DNA of 60,000 nucleotides from Symsagittifera roscoffensis (taxonomy: Eukaryota > Xenacoelomorpha > Acoela > Convolutidae): positions 36,418,438 to 36,478,437 of the forward strand of contig NC_087071.1 in NCBI RefSeq assembly GCF_963678635.1. The letters are read 5' to 3'. Made by a program: the position numbers and the translations under genes. Shown here piece by piece: positions 44,083 through 51,940 of the stretch (its first letter is position 1; each line of letters starts with the position of its first letter). The notes under the pieces were generated by a model. That model saw only the letters and a list, made by a program, of their open reading frames with translations, was not told the origin of the DNA and did no database searches.

Positions 44083-44961
44083 TTAATCAGAAAACTTTTG
44101 AAATTTTAAAGTCAAAACAACTTTTCATCCTCCTCCCGCAAATGGAACAAGTCTACCGGTGTCTGTTTGTAGGTTTACTGCAATGCTCTGGATGTTATTC
44201 ACGAGGAGTTTTTTATAATCTAAGTTGCTAAAAACTTTGCGATGATTTGGTTCAATGCTGGAAACGTAACCGTTTTTCACTCGTCGATTAGTATCAATGA
44301 CTCTGAGCAACGGTGCTTTGGTGTCACCCACAATATGATAATGGATTTTATCCAAGTAGATAAACATCATTTGGGTTCCAGCAGAGATATCGACAGGGTA
44401 GTCGGAAATGAAGTTTTGCGATGTGAGAGTGCTATGGATATGACTGGATTCTTTATAGCCGTTATGGTAGCCCGTTCTATCTCTTATACCTTTGAAACCC
44501 AAAATACTAGGAATTTGTGGGCTCTCAAAGGTAATGCCTTCCCAATAATGCATCCAAATTGAAAGATGTTTGGTAATGGGGTCGATGCTATAAACGAAAT
44601 TATCAAGATCAACCTTCCGATTGATTTCGTTGAATAATTTCTCGATTTCGCCATATTCACCCTTTGTTATTTCAATTTTCTCTTCATCATATGGTCTAGA
44701 TATTTTATCTTTTGCCACTTTAAGACTTGCTCTAACTTTGTCTTTTTTATAGTACACTATTTTAGTATCTGTTACATTGCTAAAATGAGTGGGAAACGTT
44801 ATTTCTGACAATGCAACTCTCCATTCGCCTTACAGATCGATATCTTCACTCAGCAGGTTTTTAAAACTCGCTAGTGAGTTTTCAATGAAGATATTCATTG
44901 AGGCTGATGACACCAATGTAATACTAAATGAATCTTTGTCACCTCCAAAGTTGCTAGACAT
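44083..44961 (-). pseudogene. PX: Penton/minor capsid protein with two in-frame stops
   Basis: The gene starts at ATG 44961 (MSSNFGGDKD), inside the frame that also carries the integrase C-terminus. Over 292 codons the penton family pattern is continuous: SFSITLVSSASMNIF, GEWRVALSEITFP, then YPVDISAGTQMMFIYLD, GDTKAPLLRV and VVLTLKFQK at the end. Two stops lie in frame: TAA at 44830-44832 (codon 44, between IDL and GEW) and TGA at 44125-44127 (codon 279, before the last strand). The next gene starts four bases after the real TAA at 44083, which supports both internal stops being lesions. Pentamers would sit at the capsid vertices. Confidence 0.85.
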
Positions 44962-46190
44962 TGTATAGCTTGACCCTTCCTTTTCCAATACTCTGATTAG
45001 TTCGGGCTCATAAATTTTACCCTCTATTGGATCTCTATCAGAGTCGATAAGATTATAAGTCGGTGGGTTCTTTGTTGGTATGTCAAATATTTCAAAAACT
45101 TCGTCAGTGAAGGATTGTTCATAACCTTTTCGAAAAGGGATGTCAATTTTTGCTATTCTCACAAAATCGCCAACGTAGAGCTTTGATCGGCGAACTAGTT
45201 TCAATGATTGTTCCGCTCTTAATGAAAGTAGACGTGGAACATCCTTTTTTGTCACTTTATTGGGGGCTAATTTGATGACGCGGTTTGTTCTCGAATTTTT
45301 TTTGTGTTGACAAAGTCTTGAAGCTTATCGATGTAAGAGTAGGTCCATTTGTCCTCCAAATACTTATAAATCAAACTTTTTAGTGATCGAATGTTCCTCT
45401 CGGCGAAAGCGGACTTCTTTTCACTCTCTGTTGTGTATGTTGTGATACCCTTTTTCTCACATAAAGTTTTGAATGACCCCTTGAACTCGGTGCCTTTATC
45501 TACCCAGACTTTTTTCGGTTTCTCTGTCTTTATCATTTGATTGAACGCTTCTGCAGTTGTTGTGGCATACTTTGATTTCAGTGGCTGCACGCGATGATAA
45601 CGGGACATGCAATCTACTGCAACTAAAAGATATTTGATATCTTTGTTGTATTTTGCTAGTTTATCAACATATGCCAAATTGATTGACCATATTTCGTTTA
45701 TGTCATACATTATCACTTTAAGCCAAGCTATTTTGCGGCGAACTGTTCAGTATTTTGTATAAGATGGTTCTGTATGTAAAAAATGTTTAACTTTTCGTCT
45801 TGGTATGACCGTTGTAGCCTTCAAAGTCTTAACACTGCCGAACAATGCTGGTCCTTTATCTGTGTAACTCTTTTTCAAAAGTTTTTCCTCAGTTGGTGTA
45901 GGTTTCCCATCTTTTACTTTTCGTCTCCGTCTTTTCTGACGTTGAAGAATCTGAATTGTTATAGGGCGTACCGTACGATTCAGTGTCGTCTTCGTCTTTC
46001 TCTCTTTCTTTGACTCTTTCCGTGGTGGCTTTCTTTCTTGTTTTGAGTCGTTTGGTTTGTTTTGAACTTGATGATGGCTTACTACTGTCGAGGGTTTTTG
46101 TTTTGCCCGAGGTTGACGGAGATTTGGTTGGACTTTTGGTTCTTCGTTGAGCCTGTTCTTTAATTTTTGACTGAACCGCGTGTTTGGCAT
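44962..46190 (-). pseudogene. INT: Polinton integrase (DDE, retrovirus-like), broken
   Basis: Reading starts at ATG 46190. A long basic Lys/Arg/Ser/Pro lead is followed by the integrase N-terminus (PTPTEEKLLKKSY, GSVKTLKA), then an in-frame TGA at 45747-45749. The core then continues in the same frame: YDINEIWSINL (Asp), YLLVAVDCMSRYH, VWVDKGTEF (Asp) and SAFAERNIRSLK (Glu). After VNTKK a one-base shift in an A8 run near 45298 leads to the SH3-like C-terminus (YVGDFVRIAK, FRKGYEQSFTDEVFEIF, YEPELIRV). The chromodomain often found next is absent, and the frame runs directly into penton. The enzyme would insert the element with 6-bp duplications. Confidence 0.88.
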
Positions 46191-46797
46191 ACTTGTTAAT
46201 AACAGACTCTTCGGTAAGTTCGAGAGCGGATAAAATCATTATGTAAGCAGGGTTGTGTAGTAGTTTAGTTTGCTGTTGTATATCATACAAAAACGATGCT
46301 GCTTTGAGACCGGTTGGTACATTGTCAACATAAATTGTTTCATCCATGGCGTTTATTGAGACTCGAGTTGAGCTTTTGATAACCTCCAGGATATTTTTAG
46401 CTCTCGTGAATTTTTTATCCTCCATTATTTGCAATTGTAATAGAATGCGTTCATAGTTTATTTTAATATCCTTTCGCTCCTTCTCATCCACAATCCGCTT
46501 CTCCTCTTCCTCCCCACCTTCCTGATATTGATTAGTCTCATCTTCTGTAAGAAGTCCTGTTGATTGTTCCCCAGGGTCAACAATAGGCGTTGAGGGAGGT
46601 GTTGGTGGAAGGGGTAGTGGAAGAGTTTCAGTCGATACTGAGTTTTGCTTCGTTGGTATTAGAGGTCTCATGCGCTTCAAGTAAGATAATTGGGGCTTTT
46701 TGTGTTTAATTGAACTGTTAAGTAGCACTTGTGATGCATGCGGTTGCTCACGGATATATGTATGTTTTGGAATTAAAACAAACTCTTCTGCTACCAT
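45889..46797 (-). CDS. Conserved Polinton protein of unknown function
   Basis: The intact 302-codon frame begins with ATG (MVAEEFVLIPKHTYI). VLIPK near the start, a Pro/Thr-rich stretch, an acidic stretch (EEEEKR), a middle domain (YERILLQLQIM...STRVSINAMDETIYVDNVPTGLKAASFLYDIQ), and a Lys/Ser/Thr-rich basic-acidic tail are seen. From memory, the VLIPK start and the compact middle domain recur in other Polintons, without known function. It overlaps the integrase lead over about 300 bases in a different frame, so one of the two overlapping low-complexity tails is probably not translated. Confidence 0.65.
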   Translation of the reverse strand: MVAEEFVLIPKHTYIREQPHASQVLLNSSIKHKKPQLSYLKRMRPLIPTKQNSVSTETLPLPLPPTPPSTPIVDPGEQSTGLLTEDETNQYQEGGEEEEKRIVDEKERKDIKINYERILLQLQIMEDKKFTRAKNILEVIKSSTRVSINAMDETIYVDNVPTGLKAASFLYDIQQQTKLLHNPAYIMILSALELTEESVINKYAKHAVQSKIKEQAQRRTKSPTKSPSTSGKTKTLDSSKPSSSSKQTKRLKTRKKATTERVKEREKDEDDTESYGTPYNNSDSSTSEKTETKSKRWETYTN

Positions 46798-46800
46798 GTT

Positions 46801-47109
46801 TTATGCTGATGGTAAGTATCTGTAGCAGAAGTAAAGTATCAGTCTGATCAAGTTGAAACCTTGTTTCGTTAGAATAATTGCTCGTTTTCGTTCAAGTTTT
46901 GTTTTTCGGCTGATTAAAAGTTTGTATGCCACTTCGAAATTTTCAATGTTTGGAATATTAACAGATACATTGCCATTGACTACATTGAGCAAACATTCAC
47001 ATATAACTGAAATAACTTGAGGATTTGTTGTTTTTCTAATGAAGCTTCGGAGCTGGCTGGGATTCAATTGTACCATGTGCTGCAGAATAGATAATTTTTT
47101 CGCGTTCAT
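46801..47109 (-). CDS. Small conserved Polinton protein with hydrophobic C-terminus
   Basis: The intact 102-codon frame starts with ATG (MNAKKLSILQHMV) and overlaps the end of the ATPase gene by 74 bases. The pattern QLRSFIRKTTNPQVISVICECLLNVVNGN, then RKTKLERKRAIIL and a hydrophobic GFNLIRLILYFCYRYL tail matches a small protein I recall from many animal Polintons. Its function is unknown. The tail may be membrane-associated or buried in the particle. The tight overlap with its neighbour supports co-expression. Confidence 0.65.
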   Translation of the reverse strand: MNAKKLSILQHMVQLNPSQLRSFIRKTTNPQVISVICECLLNVVNGNVSVNIPNIENFEVAYKLLISRKTKLERKRAIILTKQGFNLIRLILYFCYRYLPSA

Positions 47110-47758
47110 TTGTGAGGGGTGTAACCTCTGCCTGGTTTATTGGTAAGGAAAAAATTGAGGGACCAGGTGGTGTAATGTTTGAACAATATCTCAAACAATC
47201 GGATGTACGCGGATCCAGGTCGATTAAAAGATGACCGTATGTGTCTTTTGTAGCGAGCTGACAACAGTTTCTCAAAAATTTAGTGTTGTTCAATTGTCTT
47301 CCAAGATGATCAAGTTGCTGAATATCACGAGGTGATTCGAACAGAATGATGTGTGATGTGTTTAAATCAATTGTTCGAGACCATCTGCTTTGTTGGAACA
47401 AATTATGTTTAACATATATTACATCTAGTCCTCGATGTCTTCCTGCAGTTGCAAGTTTGACAAAGTCTTTATCGTTATAGATTTCTTTGCATGAATCATC
47501 AAAAACGAGAAGAATGTTTTCAAGGTTTCGCAAACTGTCAAAGCCATTGAATTTTATGAAATTTAGATCAATGCTGTGGGTATTGGATTTTTCACTATAA
47601 AGAGGCTGAATCTCTTTATAAAAGTATAGAGCTCTTTGAAATTTGGGATAAAATGTTTTTCCTTTCAACAATTTGAATATCAGCTCTGTTTTTCCAGAAC
47701 CCGAGGGGCCCACGATGGCTAAAAAAAGTCTCGTAGATGTATCAATAAATTTATTCAT
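47036..47758 (-). CDS. ATP: FtsK/HerA-type packaging ATPase
   Basis: The ATG at 47758 (MNKFIDTSTR) gives 240 codons to TAG; the open frame extends 18 codons upstream without ATG. Walker A is VGPSGSGKT (residues 16-24), Walker B is NILLVFDD (81-88), and TAGRHRGLDVIYVKHNLFQQS further on is the conserved sensor and strand region of this group. It would pump genome into the capsid. The frame has no lesion. It is placed between the small membrane protein gene and the small overlapping gene at 47109, in the common Polinton order. Confidence 0.9.
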   Translation of the reverse strand: MNKFIDTSTRLFLAIVGPSGSGKTELIFKLLKGKTFYPKFQRALYFYKEIQPLYSEKSNTHSIDLNFIKFNGFDSLRNLENILLVFDDSCKEIYNDKDFVKLATAGRHRGLDVIYVKHNLFQQSRWSRTIDLNTSHIILFESPRDIQQLDHLGRQLNNTKFLRNCCQLATKDTYGHLLIDLDPRTSDCLRYCSNITPPGPSIFSLPINQAEVTPLTNEREKIIYSAAHGTIESQPAPKLH

Positions 47759-47851
47759 ATTCTTGGATTTGGTAATACATAACCAACCAAACCCGATAAA
47801 ATTGAGAACCAAACTGAGGTTTCTTCACAAGTTAACTGCGTTAATGAAAGT

Positions 47852-48030
47852 TTAAAGATTCCAAAAAGCCAATAAAAACAGAATTAACATCATTTGTGAC
47901 ATAAAAACAACTTCAGACCGTGGTACAGTCACGTTATTGCAACATTTCCATGATTTTTTCTCCATATGATTTTCGTCATACACAAAATCGGTAATTATAG
48001 TTCCATCAGTCTCGTCAACTACTGTGTCAT
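47852..48030 (-). CDS. Small single-pass membrane protein
   Basis: The ATG at 48030 (MNDTVVDETDG) gives 59 codons. The first about 40 residues are acidic, with a CC pair, and the last 18 (VFMSQMMLILFLLAFWNL) form one membrane-spanning segment ending at the stop. It has the shape of a tail-anchored virion or membrane protein. I recognise no family. It lies 93 bases upstream of the ATPase start, in the same direction. Small size makes a chance ORF possible, but the membrane segment and position in a compact gene series favour a real gene. Confidence 0.45.
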
Positions 48031-48296
48031 TCATTTCAATTTCCCTACCGCTTTCTCTCACTCTCGAACTTGCAGAATGAAAAGTATATATACATATATA
48101 AAAAAATTAATTAAGCAACTGAACAGTAATAAATTTCATATCGTGTATAACCTGTATAGACACTCGGTTTATTATCATCATCAAAATCATAGTGCATTTC
48201 TAAAACAAATTGGCTGGGACATGATCAGTTTTGGCATGATACACAATTTTCTTCACAGAATCTTCTCTTATTGTTTTTTGAATCTCATTGGGTAAT

Positions 48297-48641
48297 TCAC
48301 TGCTGGTTAGATCCATTTGAACTCCTGGTTGACGTTTGGGCACTAAGACTAGCTTGGGAAGACAAAGACCGCGCTTGCTGGGTAACATTACTGATGTATT
48401 TGATTCGTTGAAAGTAGATGAATTGGTCAATCACGGGGAAGAACCTCCTCAAAGTGCACAAATCTTCTTCAGAAAGTGTAACTTGTTCTTTTCGTTGAAC
48501 TAATTGGGCTCTACAATCAATGCGTTCAATCCTGGTCAATGAAATTTTTATGTTACTTTCTGGTGTCATCCAAGCACAAAGAACTGAATTTGGAGATATG
48601 TATGTCTCCACTTTCCCCTGACGCTCGTTGTTGACACTCAT
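48297..48641 (-). CDS. Polinton small protein, beta-strand rich, unknown
   Basis: The 114-codon frame starts with ATG (MSVNNERQGKVET). Residues 10-72 read as several strands (YISPNSVLCAW, NIKISLTRIERI, AQLVQRKEQVTL) then a helix SEEDLCTLRRFFPVID, and a Ser/Gln/Asn tail. The strand-strand-VTLSEEDL-helix order resembles that of the protein at 40669, so the two might be distant relatives with a PC4-like fold. This is by eye only. It overlaps the end of the exonuclease-like gene by about 90 bases. Confidence 0.55.
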   Translation of the reverse strand: MSVNNERQGKVETYISPNSVLCAWMTPESNIKISLTRIERIDCRAQLVQRKEQVTLSEEDLCTLRRFFPVIDQFIYFQRIKYISNVTQQARSLSSQASLSAQTSTRSSNGSNQQ

Positions 48642-49220
48642 TTTTCAACCAATCATAGAACGCTTTCGACTTTTTTAATGCACAATGATTTTTAGAGTTA
48701 TGATGCGGTAGGTGTTTGTTACAATTCACAAAACTCTTGAAATATAATTGTTCGACTCGTGGACAGCCCAAATCGTCAAGATTCACAACTTTGCGGTCTA
48801 AGTATTTGGATAAAAAATCAGCTTTTTCTTTTCATTTGGCGTAGAATACAGCATTGGGGTTTCTTAAGACAAAACTTTGAATGATTTGGTTCAAATTCAG
48901 GTATAAATAATCACCGCTATCCCAATGAAGTCCGTGCAAATAATTTGTCAGCCAGTTGTAGGCTTTTTGTTCCGATTTTGGAAGGGAATTGAAATTAAGT
49001 GGAGGTAGAAAAATTAGGGAATCACTGTAGTCGGAAGTTGTTATAGCTAATTCTTTTACTATAAATGTGTTTTCTGGTGTCGAAGCCCCTCAAAATCTAA
49101 CACAACTGATCTTTCCTTCAGCATTCTAATAAATGATAGAGTTTCGGTTTCTTCAGTTTGATATACAAACAAAACGTAACTCCACTCAAGTGACCAATCA
49201 GACTACTGTTGCATTTTCAT
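48553..49220 (-). pseudogene. RNase H-fold exonuclease-like gene, three lesions
   Basis: The start ATG (49218-49220) overlaps the TGA of the preceding ORF as ATGA. The reading then shows TAG at codon 6 (49203-49205), WSLEWSYVLFVYQ, and SVVLDFEG, a DxE-type first exonuclease motif. A one-base shift near 49080 follows, then FIVKELAI, WLTNYLHGLHW and AVFYAK, an in-frame TGA at 48832-48834, then KADFLSKYL and VVNLDDLGCPRVEQL, and a cluster of Cys/His (NCNKHLPHHNSKNHCAL). The DFE motif plus a late C/H/C cluster is reminiscent of DEDD exonucleases and their Maelstrom-type relatives. The family is inferred by eye, but the gene itself is clear. Confidence 0.65.
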
Positions 49221-49555
49221 GGTAAAACATAGCAATATGTGGGACCACTGTTATAAACTTCGCGGACAAAACCGGCGGCATCGTGTAAAATAGCATGCAT
49301 TCGTAAAATTTTCGAATCATTTAAATATTTATCCAAAGAAGAATTGTCTATACCGATCAGACCCCCATAGGGTCTCAACTTGATAGCAACTTCGTATCTT
49401 ATATCATTAGTAGTTGAGAAGAAGAACAGTGAACATGCAGCTAAGAAATAATGTCGACGGTTGGTGTTTTCCGGATAGGTTTTTTTCAAAGTAATAAAAA
49501 TTTCATGAATAATTTCCAAGTCTTTTGAAGTAACTCTACGTTTTTCCAATTTCAT
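49217..49555 (-). CDS. Polinton first leftward ORF, unknown
   Basis: The intact 112-codon frame starts with ATG (MKLEKRRVTSKDL). It reads as an alpha-helical protein with RRHYFLAACSLFFF, IRYEVAIKLRPYGG, AILHDAAGFVREVYNSGP and a Cys/Tyr-rich end. I recognise no family. It is the first gene of the leftward series, and its stop overlaps the next start (ATGA), which suggests one transcript or at least tight linkage with the exonuclease-like gene. A rightward spliced gene begins within 20 bases on the other strand. Confidence 0.55.
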   Translation of the reverse strand: MKLEKRRVTSKDLEIIHEIFITLKKTYPENTNRRHYFLAACSLFFFSTTNDIRYEVAIKLRPYGGLIGIDNSSLDKYLNDSKILRMHAILHDAAGFVREVYNSGPTYCYVLP

Positions 49556-49571
49556 TTTTTATTTTTTCCAG

Positions 49572-50035
49572 CACTTCTCCGACCTGCTGAATTTCAAGCC
49601 AGTGGAAATGAAAGTAACCTTCTAGATACCACTTACTCACTCCTATTTCTAACTAATGATTTCAACCTATTTTCATGTGTTTAGATGGATATTCCCCTTG
49701 GTGGTCTCCACGAGTCACCCATTGATTTGCCTTATGTGGGACCTGGAACTCACGAAGGCAAAAATATCTTTGGTGTGACCGTAGAATTTACCCCGGCCAC
49801 CACTGCAGCGAATTTTAAGCTGCATTACATTGAGGTTGCATTTGAGAAAAAGGAGGGCATATTTGATTATGTGTGCGTTGATGTGGGGAGCATGGAAAAT
49901 TTCTGGCTGTGCGAGTCTCTGGGTGCGAGATTCGAGAGTACTGAGTGGCGCTTCAAATTTCAAATGGAGCGTCTAGTCAGTATTCTTCATGTCCCTTGGT
50001 CGGATCCCGAAGGTGACATGCGGATGTGGCCGTAA
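49572..50035 (+). CDS. Rightward two-exon gene fragment near right TIR, unknown
   Basis: A 42-base exon (49572-49613) follows a strong acceptor (TTTTTATTTTTTCCAG) and ends at GAAA|GTAACC. A 71-base intron containing CTAACTAAT, a good branch-point word, ends TTCATGTGTTTAG. A second exon begins ATGGATATTCCC (49685) and runs 116 codons to TAA at 50033. The two exons join in phase. The protein (DIPLGGLHESPIDLPYV, FKLHYIEVAF, EKKEGIFDYVCVDVG) is unrecognised. The exon is visibly less AT-rich than its surroundings. Upstream exons were not found. The gene could be a captured host fragment or an accessory gene. Confidence 0.5.
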
Positions 50036-50217
50036 ACCCTTCCTCTGCTCTCCTATCCGTACTCCTGTCAACATTCCGTTTTTATTTTATTTTTTTCTTA
50101 TTTTTTATATGTTACTTTATCTATTATTTATCAAGTCCTCCTTACCTTCTTACCCTCTTATTATTTGTCACGTCCTTCGTCCTTCTCAAGCAGGTCATTT
50201 TTTTAATGACGTCTCAA

Positions 50218-50460
50218 ACTTATTTAGTTGAACAGTGGCAAAGTTTGGAAGAGATTAAATTTAACCACCGCGCGAAAATAAATACCAAAGTATTTTGTCT
50301 GTCGGGTGTCCTAAGAGAGGGGTCTTTTTATTTCGGGCAGGGTACTTTGGGGTCTTTAAAAAAGATGGGTCCTTTTGGACCCTACTTTTGGTAGGACCCC
50401 AAAGACCCCTACCGTCGAAAAGACCCCCCCTAAGGACACACGGCGGATTACAATACTACT
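50218..50460 (-). repeat. Polinton right terminal inverted repeat
   Basis: This is the reverse complement of 32246-32487 with few differences (for example one shorter G-run). It runs from ACTTATTTAG to CAATACTACT. The sequence between the last gene (50035) and this repeat is pyrimidine-rich with no ORF. Confidence 0.93.
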
Positions 50461-50466
50461 TATATA
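50461..50466. other. Target-site duplication TATATA, right
   Basis: TATATA directly follows the terminal ACT of the element and equals the six bases at 32240-32245. Confidence 0.85.
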
Positions 50467-50899
50467 CAATAATTTGGTTCTCTTCGTGTTAAGACTTTTC
50501 ACCTATTCGGTAATAATTGCTTGATTGAATATTAAAAAGGATTTTTTATTTTATTATTTTATTATCATTCGGTCACATTTTACCCCATTAGCCAGGTAAA
50601 TGTAATGTTTGAATTAGTAATCCAATCAGTAGCTTCAGCGCTAGCCTATTTGACCATTTATGAGCTGTTTGCGTCCTCAATGCGATTTTTCCCACGACTA
50701 GAAAATCTAAACGGCACTTTGACGTCTTATAAGATTCTTATAAGAATTTGAAATAATTCTAAGATAATGTAAGTAAGAACTTACTAAGATTTTAAATTTA
50801 CCCTTACAAAATATAAAGCTTTTATAAGATTTTGAGTTTTAGTATTACCCGGGAATAGTCCGGAGCTTCAGAGCATGTTAACTTCTCTGGCAGCAAAAC

Positions 50900-51420
50900 T
50901 TCTTTTATTGTTCCGAATTTCGTAACGAAAGTAACGGAATATTTGTGCTCGGGGTGGGTTTTTTTCATCATACAAATTTCCACTTTTAACTTAGCGTTTT
51001 TAACAGACTATTTTTCATCCGCCGAAAGGTTTTGTTGTCTTGAGTTCAAATTTGAAAAAATATTTCACCTGAATTATTTTTTGTAAGGTTATTGGGGTTT
51101 AATTCTTGCCATTTTAGCCAATTTGGCACAGTTCACGCGCGATTTACTTCGCGCTATTAACAGGTAAGCGGAGTATATCGCGAAAGAAGCTTATTTGCCA
51201 TAATTGATTTGTTACAAGGCGCGAAATCTACTCTTTTGTACTTATATGGTATGTGGGGGGATGATTTCAAAGAAAATTTCAAATTTTAGAAAAAAAAATT
51301 TCCTTTTGTTTTATTTCATTTAATTTTTTATGTTAATACTGCTCCATAAACCTTAAAATTCAGTCAGTCGGAACATTCAGGGTTTTGCCCTGGTACGAGC
51401 AGTCTTCCTCTATTTTCATC
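50900..51420 (+). repeat. Dispersed repeat (GGAGCAAAATCTAT family), longer copy
   Basis: GTAACGAAAGTAACGGAATAT and GTGCTCGGGGTGGG at the left, AAGAAGCTTATTTGCC in the middle and CCCTGGTACGAGCAGTCTT at the right recur in the same order as in the reverse-oriented copies at about 27000-27540 and 28400-28940. The right part alone is at 5590-5830. No coding sequence is seen. Confidence 0.65.
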
Positions 51421-51675
51421 TCCACTCCGAAACAAATGCTAACTGCTAAATGCTAAATCCGTGCTAAATGCAATTTTAATAAATTTTCTGTTTAATGAAA
51501 GAAGTAAGAATACTCTCAAGAACAAAACATTGAATATTTAAAAATTGTTAAATAATAGCGTTCTCAATACTGAAAAAGGAATTCGTTTTCAGGTAGTATT
51601 CAAGTTTTTGAAAATTTATTTCTTATAAGTTACAATAATTTTTTCTTCGGTATTTCTGTAAGGCTTGGTTCCCAT

Positions 51676-51705
51676 CAGAGTCAGAGGCGGATCCAGGATT
51701 TCCTC

Positions 51706-51738
<33 letters not shown>

Positions 51739-51940
51739 GGGGGGTCGGATTTTCAAAAAGTTTTCGAAAATTTTGACGACCTCTTTTTTTAGGTCGACCA
51801 AGTTGGTTTTCCGAGGACTCCTCAAGCACTAAAAAGACGCTTACTAGGCCAAATGTTCTGCGCCGCAAGCAATTTTTTCAAAAAACAGGTCAAATGGATT
51901 TCTTAAAAAGTATCAAAGGGGGACTCTAAATCCGCCCCTG
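51676..51940. mobile_element. hAT-like MITE, 265 bp, with 8-bp target duplication
   Basis: GTTCCCAT lies directly on both sides (51668-51675 and 51941-51948). The termini are CAGAGTCAGAGGCGGATCC and, inverted, CAGGGGCGGATTTAG, an imperfect terminal inverted repeat. An 8-bp duplication with CAG...GGCGGAT ends is typical of hAT-type MITEs. A TG microsatellite (51709-51736) and a poly-G run lie inside. The two ORFs crossing it are not genes. Confidence 0.8.

Larger units (their letters stand above)
32246..50460. mobile_element. Polinton/Maverick, 18,215 bp, full length
   Basis: The element starts AGTAGTACTG and ends CAATACTACT, matching the AG...CT termini of the class. It has 242-bp terminal inverted repeats and 6-bp TATATA target duplications. 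It encodes the full diagnostic set: PolB, retrovirus-like integrase, packaging ATPase, adenain-like protease, major capsid protein and penton, with a basic virion protein and accessory genes. Its length is inside the usual 15-20 kb. MCP, protease and ATPase frames are intact, whereas PolB, integrase, penton and an exonuclease-like gene carry lesions. It is a relative of the adintovirus group, so virions are conceivable for intact relatives, but this copy looks non-autonomous. Confidence 0.95.

Noticed and set aside
41585-45749. Reassigned UGA codon in the host or element
   Set aside because: Intact genes here (MCP, 39296-39964, 40669-41103) end in TGA, and the retroelement carries TAA and TAG lesions as well.
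48200-48430. 76-codon minus ORF overlapping the gene at 48297
   Set aside because: It overlaps a better frame, starts without a clear ATG context and has no motif. A short frameshifted extension of the neighbour cannot be excluded.
51616-51868. Two overlapping ORFs across the TG microsatellite
   Set aside because: They are produced by the microsatellite and MITE, with poly-Thr/His translation.
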